Part shown: piece after piece, positions 7,291-16,007 of the stretch
Position numbering within the stretch: the first letter of the stretch is position 1
Layout of the letters: each line of letters starts with the position of its first letter
Assembly: GCA_036512155.1 (NCBI GenBank)
Contig: DATCBD010000059.1
Span: forward strand, 1-64,000
Direction: 5' to 3'
DNA length: 64,000 nucleotides
From: Palsa-739 sp036512155
GTDB taxonomy: Bacteria > Actinomycetota > Thermoleophilia > Gaiellales > Gaiellaceae
Position numbers and translations under genes: made by a program
Notes under the pieces: generated by a model
Seen by the model: the letters and a program-made list of their open reading frames with translations, nothing else
Database searches by the model: none
What the model was told of the DNA's origin: nothing

Positions 7291-8346
7291 CTAGCCGATC
7301 GGCTCCTGGACGAGCCGCCGGGCGGAGACGCCGGCAAGCAGGTTGTCGCCCGGCTTGCGCGCGCGGACGAAGATGACCAGGTCGCCGCGCCGAAGCGGCA
7401 TGTGCGCCGTGGGCCGGATCTGGATCGTCGCCCAGCCGCTGCCGTCCGTCGGAGTCTCCGGCGAGCCGTACACCCAGCCGTACGGCAGACCGACCACGTA
7501 CACGAGCGCGCCCGAGATGGAGAAGCCGCGCGTGTCGGACACGTGGAACCGAGCAGTGATCACGCCACGGGTCGTCGCCGGCGTCGGCGAGAACTTCACG
7601 CCGTCGATGATCAGCTGGTTCGGCAGGCTGACCTGCGACACCTGGATGGCCGTGCCGCCGCCCTGCCCCTTGGCCGGCGCGATGAGGTCGGTCTCCGCCG
7701 TGTTGGCGGTGCTCGAACCGGTCGCGTTCTTCGCCGTCACCTGCGCGAGGATCGTGTGCGCCACGTCCGCGGAAGCGAGCACGTAGGTCGTGCCGGTGGC
7801 GCCGGAGATGGCCGCGCAGCCGCCGCCGGTCCCGACGCACCGCTCCCACTGGTACGAGAAGCTCGGCGCCGGCGTTCCGCTCCACGAGCCGGGACTGACC
7901 GTGAGGGTGCTGCCCTGCTGGGTCGTCCCGGAGATGGTGGGCGGCGACGAGTCTTTCGGCGCAGCGCCCGTCGGCTGGACGACCCCGGTCGGGCGCGAGA
8001 TCGCGACGCCAGAGCCGCTGCTGTTCGTCGCCGTCACCTGCACCTTCAGGCGATGGCCGACGTCGGCAGTCACGATGGTGTACTGGTCGCTCGTCGCCCC
8101 GGTGATCGAGGCGCAGTTTCCGGCCTGGGCGTCGCACCAGAGCCACTGGTATGCGTAGCTCGTCGGGCTTCCGGCCCACGACCCGTGCGAGGCCCGCAGA
8201 AGCGACCCGTCACGGGCGGAGCCGGAGATCGACGGCAGCGACGTGTTCGACGGCGCTGCGGAAGCCTGGCCCAGCGAGGTGGCCGCGACGATCAACGTCG
8301 GCACGGCCGCGGCGCAGGCCAGAACGATCAATCGTCTGAAATGCAT
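7291..8346 (-). CDS. Secreted protein with Ig-like repeats
   Basis: A 351-residue exported protein: signal peptide about residues 1-31, then two repeats of about 90 residues. Each begins with a Ser/Pro-Ile-Ser-Gly strand and contains GSWxGxP, a YQW(L/E)xC strand and a pattern like SADVxHxxxxQVTAxNxSG. This is the bacterial Ig-like pattern common in actinobacterial surface proteins. Each repeat has two cysteines (WLWC...GNC; WERC...GGC) suited to an internal disulfide. The last about 110 residues form a different beta-rich domain. Likely a surface binding or structural protein; the ligand is unknown. Confidence 0.8.
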   Translation of the reverse strand: MHFRRLIVLACAAAVPTLIVAATSLGQASAAPSNTSLPSISGSARDGSLLRASHGSWAGSPTSYAYQWLWCDAQAGNCASITGATSDQYTIVTADVGHRLKVQVTATNSSGSGVAISRPTGVVQPTGAAPKDSSPPTISGTTQQGSTLTVSPGSWSGTPAPSFSYQWERCVGTGGGCAAISGATGTTYVLASADVAHTILAQVTAKNATGSSTANTAETDLIAPAKGQGGGTAIQVSQVSLPNQLIIDGVKFSPTPATTRGVITARFHVSDTRGFSISGALVYVVGLPYGWVYGSPETPTDGSGWATIQIRPTAHMPLRRGDLVIFVRARKPGDNLLAGVSARRLVQEPIG

Positions 8347-8501
8347 CGTGCCTCTCCCCCTTCTCGTAGATGAGACAAGGAAGGGTTCCCGGCCGGCTCG
8401 AAACCATGTATCCCAGTGTCAGGCGGAGGTAAGGAATGGCCCGGGGGCTGTAAAGGTTCTGCGGCTTTCCCCACGGGCGCGGCCGTGCGACACTTTTGCC
8501 C

Positions 8502-9068
8502 ATGGACAAACGGCGCCCCGGGACGGTGCGGGTCGACCTCGAGGAGGTTCGCCGCCTCGCGCGCGAGCTCGCCTCGCGGCGGGACTCCGCGTACGCCGAG
8601 ATGCAGGGCGAGCTCGAGCAGATGAAGGCGTCGCTCCGCGAGCGGGCGGCGGCCATCGCTCAGCGCGAGCACCGACTCGCGGAGCTCGAGCACCGCGTGG
8701 GAGCCAACGGGCTCGCGGAGGAGCTGGCCGCCGCGCAGCGCGCGGCCGCCGAGGCCGAGGCCGAGCGCCGCCTGGCCGCGGCCGAGCGCGATCATCTGGA
8801 CGAGCGCGAGCAGCAGATCCGGGCGGTCGAGAAGGAGCTCGCGGCGCTACGCATCGAGCTCGGCCAGAAGCCCACTCCTACTCCGGCCCGGCGGCCGACC
8901 GCGTCCGCGCGGCAAAAGGAGCTCGACGCCCGCGAGGCGGCCCTCGACGAGCGCGAGGCCGCGCTCGAGGCGCGCGAAGCCGCGCTGCGCGGCGACACGA
9001 TGTCGATGCCGTCCCCACTCGGCTTCGCCGACGGCCTCGCCGCGTTGACACGTCCTGATGCCGGTTAA
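8502..9068 (+). CDS. Coiled-coil cytoplasmic protein
   Basis: A 188-residue protein that is almost all heptad-rich helix from about residue 12 to 120, with many Glu, Arg, Ala and Leu. A Pro-Thr linker (PTPTPARRP) follows, then a second short helix with repeated EAxLxERE/EAxLEARE units. There is no signal peptide or membrane segment. The family is not recognised and the function unknown; scaffolding or polymer formation would fit the coiled coil. ATG 8502 is chosen. It is divergent from the Ig-like gene and ends before a strong hairpin. Confidence 0.65.
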   Translation: MDKRRPGTVRVDLEEVRRLARELASRRDSAYAEMQGELEQMKASLRERAAAIAQREHRLAELEHRVGANGLAEELAAAQRAAAEAEAERRLAAAERDHLDEREQQIRAVEKELAALRIELGQKPTPTPARRPTASARQKELDAREAALDEREAALEAREAALRGDTMSMPSPLGFADGLAALTRPDAG

Positions 9069-9086
9069 GTAGTCTCGAAGGGAGCC

Positions 9087-9110
9087 GCGGCCGCAGGGGC
9101 CTGCGGCCGC
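9087..9110 (+). terminator. Strong hairpin between coiled-coil and ABC genes
   Basis: GCGGCCGCAGG and CCTGCGGCCGC form an 11-bp perfect stem with a two-base gap, ending 5 bp before ATG 9116. It can end transcription of the upstream gene. It also leaves no room for a Shine-Dalgarno sequence at 9116, so the ABC gene may start further in or be translated from a short leader. Confidence 0.5.
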
Positions 9111-9115
9111 TTCCC

Positions 9116-10882
9116 ATGCCCGAGCAGGTGAACACCGTCGATCCGCCCGACCTCGGCCTGCTGCCGACGTTGCGCAGGCTGCTCCGCCTCTGGTGGGGCG
9201 AGCGGCGCCTGGGCGCCCTCGGGTTGTCCTTCGCCCTCGCCTACACGCTGATCTCGATCGCGATCCCGCTGCTCATGCAGCGCGCGATCGACAACGCGAT
9301 AGTCGCGCACACGCAGCGGCTCTGGCCGTACGTCCTTGCCATCGTCGCGCTCGGAACCGTGCGCTTCGGGATCAACTTCTCGCGCCGCTACGCGACGGCG
9401 CGCATCGGCATTCGGATCGAGGCACGCATGCGCGAGCTGCTCTACAACGCGTATCTCCGCTACCCGCGCGCGTTTTACGACCGGCACGCGACGGGGCAGG
9501 TCTTGTCGCGCGCGACCAACGACCTCTACCCGATCCGCTACTTCATCGGCTGGGGCCTCGTGCAGGGAGTGCAGAGCCTGATGATGATCGTCGGGGCCGG
9601 GATCGTGCTCGTGATCGTCAACCCGCGGCTCGCGCTCTACACGGCAGTCGCGATGCCGCCGATCACGGTGCTCGCGCTGCGCTTCGCGCGGCGCGTGTCG
9701 CCGCTCTCCCGCCAGGTGCAGGAGCGCAAGGGCGACGTGACGGAAGCAGCGGACGAGGCAGTCGTCGGAATCGAGATGGTGCAGGCATTCGGCCGCGAGG
9801 ACGACGTGCGCGGCCGCTTCGGCGAGCGCGCCGAGGCCGTTCGGAACACGGTGCTCCGGCAGGCCGGCGTCGAGGCGCGACACCTCCCGGGGCTCTACTA
9901 CCTGCCGTCCCTCTCGATCGCCGCCGTCGTCTACTTCGGCGGACGCCAGGTGATCGCCGGCCATCTCTCGATCGGCCAGTTCGTTCTCTTCGAGACGCTG
10001 CTGCTCCAGCTCGTCTGGCCGCTGGAAGCGCTCGGCTGGATCACGAACCTCGCGCAGCGCGCGCTCGCCTCGGCCGGCCGCAGCTTCGCGTGGCTCGAGG
10101 GGATCCTGCCCCTGCCGGAGCCGGCGAGCCCGCGGCCACTTCCCACCGGGCCGCTGTCCGTTCGCTTCGAGTCCGTGCGCTTCGCCTACGGCGGCGAGCA
10201 CGACGTCCTGCACGACCTCGACCTCGCGCTCGAGCCGGGCGAGATCGTCGCCGTGTGCGGGCCGACGGGCTCGGGGAAGACGTCGCTCCTCAACCTGCTC
10301 CCCCGCTTCTACGACGCGACGGGCGGGCGCGTGCTCGTCGGCGACATCGACACGCGCGACATTGCAATCGCCGAGCTGCGCGCATCGGTCGCCCTCGTGA
10401 CGCAGCGCCCGGTGCTCTTCTCGGTGCCCCTGCGGGAGAACCTCACTGCCGGCCGCATGGACGCCGAGTGGTCCGAGGTGCTCGCAGCGTGCACGGCCGC
10501 GGGCGTCGACGCATTCGTGGACGAGCTGCCGGACGGCTACGACACGCTCATCGGCGAGCGCGGGATCAACCTGTCCGGCGGTCAGCGCCAGCGCGTCGCG
10601 CTCGCCCGCGCGCTCGTCACCGGCGCGCGCATCGTCGTGCTCGACGATCCGCTCTCCGCGGTCGACACGCTGACAGAGCGGCGGCTCGTGGGACGGCTGC
10701 GGCCCGCGCTCGCCGAGCACACGGTGCTCGTCGCCACGCAGCGGCTCTCGACGATCGCGCTCGCCGACCGCGCCGTCGTGCTCGAAGAAGGGCGGATCGT
10801 CGAGTCCGGCCCGCCCGACGAGCTGCTGCGCGCAGGCGGCGCCTTCACCTTGCTCTTCGGCGACGAGCTGGCTGCGGCATGA
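9116..10882 (+). CDS. ABC exporter half-transporter, degenerate-site subunit
   Basis: A 588-residue type IV (MdlB/MsbA-like) exporter half: six membrane helices over about residues 25-320, then a nucleotide-binding domain. Walker A GPTGSGKTS is near 381 and the signature LSGGQRQ near 485. The Walker B reads VVLDDP, with Asp at the catalytic Glu position, and the switch position reads ATQRLST with Gln instead of His. These two changes are the hallmark of the non-catalytic site of heterodimeric exporters. The partner gene overlaps by ATGA at 10879. The substrate is unknown; drugs or lipids are usual for the family. GTG 9128 is an alternative start, given the hairpin upstream. Confidence 0.92.
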   Translation: MPEQVNTVDPPDLGLLPTLRRLLRLWWGERRLGALGLSFALAYTLISIAIPLLMQRAIDNAIVAHTQRLWPYVLAIVALGTVRFGINFSRRYATARIGIRIEARMRELLYNAYLRYPRAFYDRHATGQVLSRATNDLYPIRYFIGWGLVQGVQSLMMIVGAGIVLVIVNPRLALYTAVAMPPITVLALRFARRVSPLSRQVQERKGDVTEAADEAVVGIEMVQAFGREDDVRGRFGERAEAVRNTVLRQAGVEARHLPGLYYLPSLSIAAVVYFGGRQVIAGHLSIGQFVLFETLLLQLVWPLEALGWITNLAQRALASAGRSFAWLEGILPLPEPASPRPLPTGPLSVRFESVRFAYGGEHDVLHDLDLALEPGEIVAVCGPTGSGKTSLLNLLPRFYDATGGRVLVGDIDTRDIAIAELRASVALVTQRPVLFSVPLRENLTAGRMDAEWSEVLAACTAAGVDAFVDELPDGYDTLIGERGINLSGGQRQRVALARALVTGARIVVLDDPLSAVDTLTERRLVGRLRPALAEHTVLVATQRLSTIALADRAVVLEEGRIVESGPPDELLRAGGAFTLLFGDELAAA

Positions 10883-12612
10883 GACGGCTGCTGCGCTATC
10901 TCGAGGGACGGTGGCTCCGCGCCTCCCTGATGGTGCTCATCGCGGCGGGGAACGCCGCGTGCCAGACGGGCGGCTGGCTCCTCGTGCGCAGCGCGATCGA
11001 CAAGGGCATCAGCGCTGGAAACACGCACTACCTCACCGTCATCGTCTCGATCTACCTCGGCGTCGCGGCGGCCGGCTGGGTCCTGCAGGCCTGGCTGATC
11101 CGCGGCCTCGCCGGTCTCGGCCAGGAGATCACAATCCGCCTGCGCCGCGACCTCTTCGACCATCTGACCGGGCTGTCCCTCCGCTACTTCTCGGAGCAGA
11201 AGGCCGGCTGGATCATCGCCCGCCTGACGAGCGACGTGGACGCGGTCTCCGACGTGCTCTCGCAGGGAATGCCGACGCTCATCTCGAACGTCGTGCTCCT
11301 TCCGGCGGCGCTCGCCGCGCTCCTCATCGCCGACTGGAGGCTCGGGCTCGTCGTCTTCGTGGTCCTGCCGCCGACGCTCGTCCTGACGCGCTGGTTCACG
11401 CACACCTCGCACGTCGCGCTCGTCGAGCAGCGCAACCGGATCGGCTCCGTGACGGCGCAGATCGCCGAGTCAGTCTCCGGGATGGCCGTGGTGCAGGCGT
11501 TCAACCGCGAGCGTGCGTTCCAGGCGCAGTTCGACGAGCTGAACGAGGCGAATCGCGCGCAGTCCACGTACGTGCAGAAGATCTTCTCGATCTTCTTCCC
11601 GTCGATCGAGTTCCTCGGCGTGATCGCCACCGGCGGCGTCCTCTACTTCGGCGAGAAACTGCTCGCGCACAACTCGCTGACGATCGGGACGTTGATCACT
11701 GCGCTGTACCTGCTCCAGCTCGTGTTCCAGCCGCTCCAGGAGCTCTCCGATGTCTATGGCCAGCTGCAGTCGGGGGCAGCGGCGATGGTGAAGATCGCAG
11801 GCATCCTCGACGAGGAGCCCGGCATCCGCGACCGCGACGACGCCGTCGAGCTGCCCCGCATCGTGGGCGATCTCGAGATCGACCACGTCGTGTTCGCGTA
11901 CGGCGCCGAGCCCGTGCTGCGGGGAATCGAGCTGCACATCCCGCCCGGCGGCTGCATCGCGCTCGTCGGCGAGTCCGGTCACGGCAAGTCGACGCTGGCA
12001 CGGCTGATCGGCCGCTTCTACGACCCCAACGAGGGCGCGGTGCGCGTCGACGGCGTCGACCTGCGCGGCGTGAAGCTCCGCTCGTACCGCCGGCAGCTCG
12101 GTGTCGTCCTGCAGGACCCGTTCCTGTTCAGCGGCACGATCGCGTCCAACATCCGCTTCGCGAAGCCGGACGCGACCGACGAGGAGGTCGCATCCGTGGC
12201 CGCGGCCGTCGGCGTCGACCGCGTCGCCGCACGGCTGTCGGGCGGGCTCGAGCACGCGGTGCGCGAAGGCGGGTCCGGCCTGTCGGCCGGCGAGCGGCAG
12301 CTCATCTCGATCGCGCGTGCGCTGCTCGCCGACCCGCGCATCCTCATTCTCGACGAGGCGACCTCGAACATCGACCGGCCGACGGAGGTGCTCATCGAGC
12401 GTGCGCTCGACCGGCTGCTCGCCGGCCGTACGTCGATGATCATCGCGCATCGCCTCTCCACCGTCCGCCGCGCGGACGAGATCATCGTGGTCGAGCGCGG
12501 CCAGGTCGCGCAGCGCGGGACGGAGCGGGAGTTGCTCGCCGAGGACGGGCCGTTCAGGCGGCTCGCGCACGCGCTGGACGGCGGTGCCGAGGAGCTAGCG
12601 GCCGCGGGCTAG
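10879..12612 (+). CDS. ABC exporter half-transporter, catalytic-site subunit
   Basis: A 577-residue partner of the preceding gene, with translation coupled through an ATGA overlap. It has an N-terminal membrane domain (six helices, about residues 15-310) and an ATPase domain with Walker A GESGHGKST (near 363), Walker B ILILDEATSN (catalytic Glu present) and switch His in AHRLST. Its signature is LSAGERQ rather than LSGGQ, which is what pairs with the degenerate Walker site of the partner. The canonical site therefore forms from this Walker A/B and the partner's LSGGQ. Together they should form one heterodimeric efflux pump in the cytoplasmic membrane. Confidence 0.93.
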   Translation: MRRLLRYLEGRWLRASLMVLIAAGNAACQTGGWLLVRSAIDKGISAGNTHYLTVIVSIYLGVAAAGWVLQAWLIRGLAGLGQEITIRLRRDLFDHLTGLSLRYFSEQKAGWIIARLTSDVDAVSDVLSQGMPTLISNVVLLPAALAALLIADWRLGLVVFVVLPPTLVLTRWFTHTSHVALVEQRNRIGSVTAQIAESVSGMAVVQAFNRERAFQAQFDELNEANRAQSTYVQKIFSIFFPSIEFLGVIATGGVLYFGEKLLAHNSLTIGTLITALYLLQLVFQPLQELSDVYGQLQSGAAAMVKIAGILDEEPGIRDRDDAVELPRIVGDLEIDHVVFAYGAEPVLRGIELHIPPGGCIALVGESGHGKSTLARLIGRFYDPNEGAVRVDGVDLRGVKLRSYRRQLGVVLQDPFLFSGTIASNIRFAKPDATDEEVASVAAAVGVDRVAARLSGGLEHAVREGGSGLSAGERQLISIARALLADPRILILDEATSNIDRPTEVLIERALDRLLAGRTSMIIAHRLSTVRRADEIIVVERGQVAQRGTERELLAEDGPFRRLAHALDGGAEELAAAG

Positions 12613-12732
12613 GCCGCGGCCGGCGCGTGCCGCTCGACGTAGACGCCGGGCCGCGACGGGTCGGGCAGCGCAGGGCGCCTCACCCTCGATGAGGATCAGG
12701 TATCGCCGCGCGAGCTCGTCGTAACCTGACAT
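12609..12732 (-). pseudogene. Small gene with apparent +1 frameshift
   Basis: From ATG 12732 the frame reads MSGYDELARRYLILIEGE. Shifting by one base after about codon 18 continues as RPALPDPSRPGVYVERHAPA and ends at TAG (12611-12609), opposite the ABC gene's stop. Unshifted, the frame runs on antisense into the ABC gene. The two halves look like one natural small protein of about 41 residues, so either the gene is inactivated or one base is miscalled. The family is unknown. Confidence 0.35.
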
Positions 12733-12759
12733 CAGCGCGAGAGTACCGCCGCCAGGCTC

Positions 12760-15435
12760 TTACGCGCGTTCGCGCTCGAGCACGTCGAGGCAGACCTCGA
12801 CAACGCGGCGATCGAACTGCGAGCCCGCGCCCTCGCGCAGGCGGCGCACCGCTTCCGGATGGCCGAGGCGCCGGCGGTACGGCCGGTCGGTGGTCATCGC
12901 GTGATACGCGTCGCACACGAAGATGATGCGCGCCTCGAGCGGGATGTCCTCGCCCGCGAGCCCGTCCGGGTAGCCGCGCCCGTCCCACCGCTCGTGGCAG
13001 TGGCGCACGATCACGCGCACTTCCTGCAGGCGGTCGATGGGTGCGATGATCCGCTCGCCGAGGACCGGGTGCATCTCGATGACCGCGCGCTCGGTCGAGC
13101 TCAGCCGGCCGGGCTTCAGGAGGATCGTGCTCGGCACGCCGATCTTCCCGATGTCGTGCAGGAGCGCTCCGAGCTCGAGCTGCTTCAGCGCCTCGTCGTC
13201 GAGGCCCAGCTCGCGGCCGACGCGCAGCGAGAGATCGGAGATCCAGCGCGCGTGCGTCGACGTGTACTCGTCGTTCGCCTCGAGCGCGTTCGCAAGCGCC
13301 TCGACCGTGGTCACGAACGTCCGCTCGAGCCCCTCGTAGTTGCTCGCGCTTGCGATCGCGAGCTTCGCCTGGTGCGCGAGGCCGCCGACGAGGCGGAGCT
13401 CGCGGTCGCCGTAATGCCCCTCATCGGGCAGCGCTGCGATGATGAACGCGCTCCGTCCCTCCACGAGGAGTGGTGCGATCGCGTACGACATCGCCGGGGC
13501 GAGAGGGTCATCGACCATCCCGGCGATCTCGGCCGCTGTCAGCACGAACGGCTCGCCACCGCTCATCATCGGGCTCGTCCTGCGCGCCTCGTAGCGCCGC
13601 AGGGACACGTTCTCGCGCTCGGCGCGCGTGTGCCCGAAGAGGGCCCGCGGCACGATCCAGCCTTCCTCGTCCTCGAGCCAGATGGACGTGCGCGGCGATC
13701 CGAGCAGGGCGGACGTCAACTCGACGATGCGCTGGAGGATGTGGTCGAGGTTGGAGGACGACGCGAGCTCGCGGCTGAACTCGAGCAGCGCGGTGGCGCT
13801 CTCGGCCTCGCGCTTCGCCGAGTCGTACAACCGCGCGTTCTCGACGGCGACCGCCGCGTGGCCGGCGAGCACGTCGAGCAGGCGGATGTCGTCCTCGTCG
13901 AACTGGTCGAGCCCGAGCTTCGAGACGACGATGACGCCCGCAACTCCGCTGCCGTAGCGGAGCGGAACGGCGACGAGCGACTCCTCGATCACAGGTGTGC
14001 CTTCGATACGGTGGCCGAACTCGCAGTTGGCCGCGTCCCCCACGAGGAGCGACTCGGCGCGCTCCGCGCACTGGCCCGTGACGCCGACGCCGATGCGGAT
14101 GCGCAGGAGCTCGAGTGGAAGCGCGCCCGTGTCGGCGCCGAGGGCGCCGCGGAACGCGACCGGCACGAGCTCGTCGCCGTCGACGACGAATACGCGGCAG
14201 TTGTGGTAATCGATCAGCGAGCGAAGCTCGGACGTGATCTCGTCGCCGATCTTGCGCACGTCCGTGAGCCGGTTGAGCTTGCCCGCCAGGCTCTGCAGCA
14301 TCTTCATGTGCGCGAGCGAGCGCACGTCGCGCACGACCACCGGCGTGTCCGGCCGCTCCGTCGCGTTCTCCTCGTACAGGACGACGCGGTTCTTGCCCTG
14401 GGCCTTCGCGGTCATCATCGCGGCCTCGGCGCACGCGGCAAGCTCGCGGGGGTTCATCGCGTGCTCGGGACCGAGCGCGAGCCCGACCGAGACGGTGACC
14501 TTCCCGACACCAGGCGGGTCGAGCTCGCCCAGTTGCTTGACGATGCGGCCGGCGACGTGCGTCGCGTCCCGCCCGTCACAGGCGCCCATGATGACGCTGA
14601 ACTCCTCGCCGCCGAGGCGGCAGACGATGTCTTCCGGCCGCACGGCGCTGCGGACGGTGTCGGCCAGGAGCTTCAGCAGCTCGTCGCCGATGCCGTGGCC
14701 GTGCACGTCGTTCACGCGCTTGAAGTCGTCGATGTCGAGCATGAGCACGGCGACCGGCTTGTGCGTCCTGCTCACCTCCTGCAACGCTCCGCGCAGCCGC
14801 TCGTGGAAGCTGCGGTGGTTGAAGAGGCCGGTGAGCGAGTCGGTCTGAGCCTGGTGCTCGAGGCGCGCGCGGATCTGCGCGTTGTCGATGGCGAGCGCCG
14901 CCGCATCGGCGAAGCGCTTGGCGAGCTCGAACTCGTCGTCGGTGAACCCGACGCCGACGCCGGAGCGGTAGAGGTTGAACACGCCCTTGATCTCCGAGCG
15001 CGCGACGAGCGGGATGGAGATGAGCGCCTCCGGCTCGAGCGGCGTCCCCGGAATGGTGCGAACGCGCGGGTCGAGGTGCGCCTGGTTGAGCAGCACCGGC
15101 TCGCGGCGGCGCGCGGCCCAGCCGGTGACGCCCTCGTCGAAGTGGACGAGCTTGCGCATCACCTGGTCGGCCCAGTCGTGGCGGGCAAGGACCGGATTGA
15201 GGATCCCCTGCGGTTCGTCCGCCTCGTAGATCGTCATCGACTCGTGCGGGACGAGGTCGGCGAGCGTGTCCGCGATGCGGACGAGCAGCGCATCGAGGCT
15301 TTGCTCGGCGAGCACCTCATGGAACACGTCCGCAAGCCGGCGGTACGACTCCACCAGCTCGAGCTCAGGCACACCGACGTCCACCCCAGGCTCGGGGAGC
15401 AGGTCAAGTCGGCGAGCTGCCGGGCGCGCTACCAC
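12760..15435 (-). CDS. GAF-GGDEF-GAF-GAF-HD-GYP cyclic-di-GMP enzyme
   Basis: An 891-residue soluble multidomain signalling protein. The order is GAF (about residues 30-190), GGDEF (about 200-360), two more GAF-like sensor domains (about 375-530 and 545-690) and HD-GYP (about 700-880). The synthase loop is RLGGEEF (near 275), with an RxxD inhibitory site (RPED) five residues before it. The phosphodiesterase part shows HDIGKIG (near 758) and HCHERWDGRGYP (near 822), the metal-binding HD and GYP motifs. It could both make and break cyclic di-GMP depending on the GAF ligands. No membrane segment is seen, so it is probably cytoplasmic. Transcribed alone. Confidence 0.92.
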   Translation of the reverse strand: MVARPAARRLDLLPEPGVDVGVPELELVESYRRLADVFHEVLAEQSLDALLVRIADTLADLVPHESMTIYEADEPQGILNPVLARHDWADQVMRKLVHFDEGVTGWAARRREPVLLNQAHLDPRVRTIPGTPLEPEALISIPLVARSEIKGVFNLYRSGVGVGFTDDEFELAKRFADAAALAIDNAQIRARLEHQAQTDSLTGLFNHRSFHERLRGALQEVSRTHKPVAVLMLDIDDFKRVNDVHGHGIGDELLKLLADTVRSAVRPEDIVCRLGGEEFSVIMGACDGRDATHVAGRIVKQLGELDPPGVGKVTVSVGLALGPEHAMNPRELAACAEAAMMTAKAQGKNRVVLYEENATERPDTPVVVRDVRSLAHMKMLQSLAGKLNRLTDVRKIGDEITSELRSLIDYHNCRVFVVDGDELVPVAFRGALGADTGALPLELLRIRIGVGVTGQCAERAESLLVGDAANCEFGHRIEGTPVIEESLVAVPLRYGSGVAGVIVVSKLGLDQFDEDDIRLLDVLAGHAAVAVENARLYDSAKREAESATALLEFSRELASSSNLDHILQRIVELTSALLGSPRTSIWLEDEEGWIVPRALFGHTRAERENVSLRRYEARRTSPMMSGGEPFVLTAAEIAGMVDDPLAPAMSYAIAPLLVEGRSAFIIAALPDEGHYGDRELRLVGGLAHQAKLAIASASNYEGLERTFVTTVEALANALEANDEYTSTHARWISDLSLRVGRELGLDDEALKQLELGALLHDIGKIGVPSTILLKPGRLSSTERAVIEMHPVLGERIIAPIDRLQEVRVIVRHCHERWDGRGYPDGLAGEDIPLEARIIFVCDAYHAMTTDRPYRRRLGHPEAVRRLREGAGSQFDRRVVEVCLDVLERERA

Positions 15436-15573
15436 TCGGCGTCCTTCGGTGCGGGTGCGGCCAGCCGCAGGGCGAAGCCTCCTAAGTTGGAATCGACCAA
15501 CCTACAATCGTCGGCTTCCGACTTCGGAGCCTCCCCCGGTTGAGGGAACCGGGCGGCTACAGGTGACAAAGAC

Positions 15574-15601
15574 CGGGGGCGATGCGCCAGCACCGCCCCC
15601 G
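15574..15601 (-). terminator. Intrinsic terminator after the 15607-15933 gene
   Basis: On the minus strand CGGGGGCG and CGCCCCCG form an 8-bp stem with a 12-nt loop, six bases after the stop codon, followed by GTCTTTGT. Confidence 0.6.
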
Positions 15602-15606
15602 AAGAA

Positions 15607-15933
15607 TTAGTCGCCCCAGTCGAAGTCGCGCGCGCGGTCGACTGACCAGAACCCGTTGGACTCCGAATCGTCGACCTCTGTCGTCGCAACCGCGTTCTCC
15701 GCGGTCTCTTCGCCGGGCCAGGGCAGGCTCTGGTGGGCGACGAACGCGGGCTCGCCGTCGATGGTCTCCTCGAGTCGCGCCTGCTCCTCGGTCTTGAACA
15801 GCGGGTGGTTGTCGAACGGATCGTCCGCCTTGTACCGATCGATCGGCATGTGCTCGAGCGCGGAGTTCCGCTCCTTCAGTTCCAGGTGATCCTTGATGAC
15901 TTGCGCGAAATACGACGGTGTCTCAACCGGCAT
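15607..15933 (-). CDS. Conserved-looking small acidic protein of unknown function
   Basis: A 108-residue acidic protein beginning MPVETPSYFAQVIKDHLELK, with many Glu and Asp and a Trp-containing C-terminus (GFWSVDRARDFDWGD). There is no signal peptide and no membrane segment. Codon use matches neighbours, the ATG has a purine-rich site upstream, and a terminator follows the stop, so it is a real transcription unit. No family recognised. Confidence 0.7.
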   Translation of the reverse strand: MPVETPSYFAQVIKDHLELKERNSALEHMPIDRYKADDPFDNHPLFKTEEQARLEETIDGEPAFVAHQSLPWPGEETAENAVATTEVDDSESNGFWSVDRARDFDWGD

Positions 15934-16007
15934 TCGTTCCTCCCGTTCGGGGCCCCCGTACTCGATCAGTCTAACCCGATTTCAGGCTGATTTCCGGGTC
16001 GAGACTA

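Noticed and set aside
9065..10720. A 551-codon minus-strand frame opposite the first ABC gene
   Set aside because: Antisense of a clear ABC exporter; low-complexity Arg/Glu/His composition.
12859..15543. An 894-codon plus-strand frame opposite the GAF/GGDEF/HD-GYP gene
   Set aside because: It mirrors the real gene in a frame with third-position GC bias. No domain, start signal or membrane pattern is visible.
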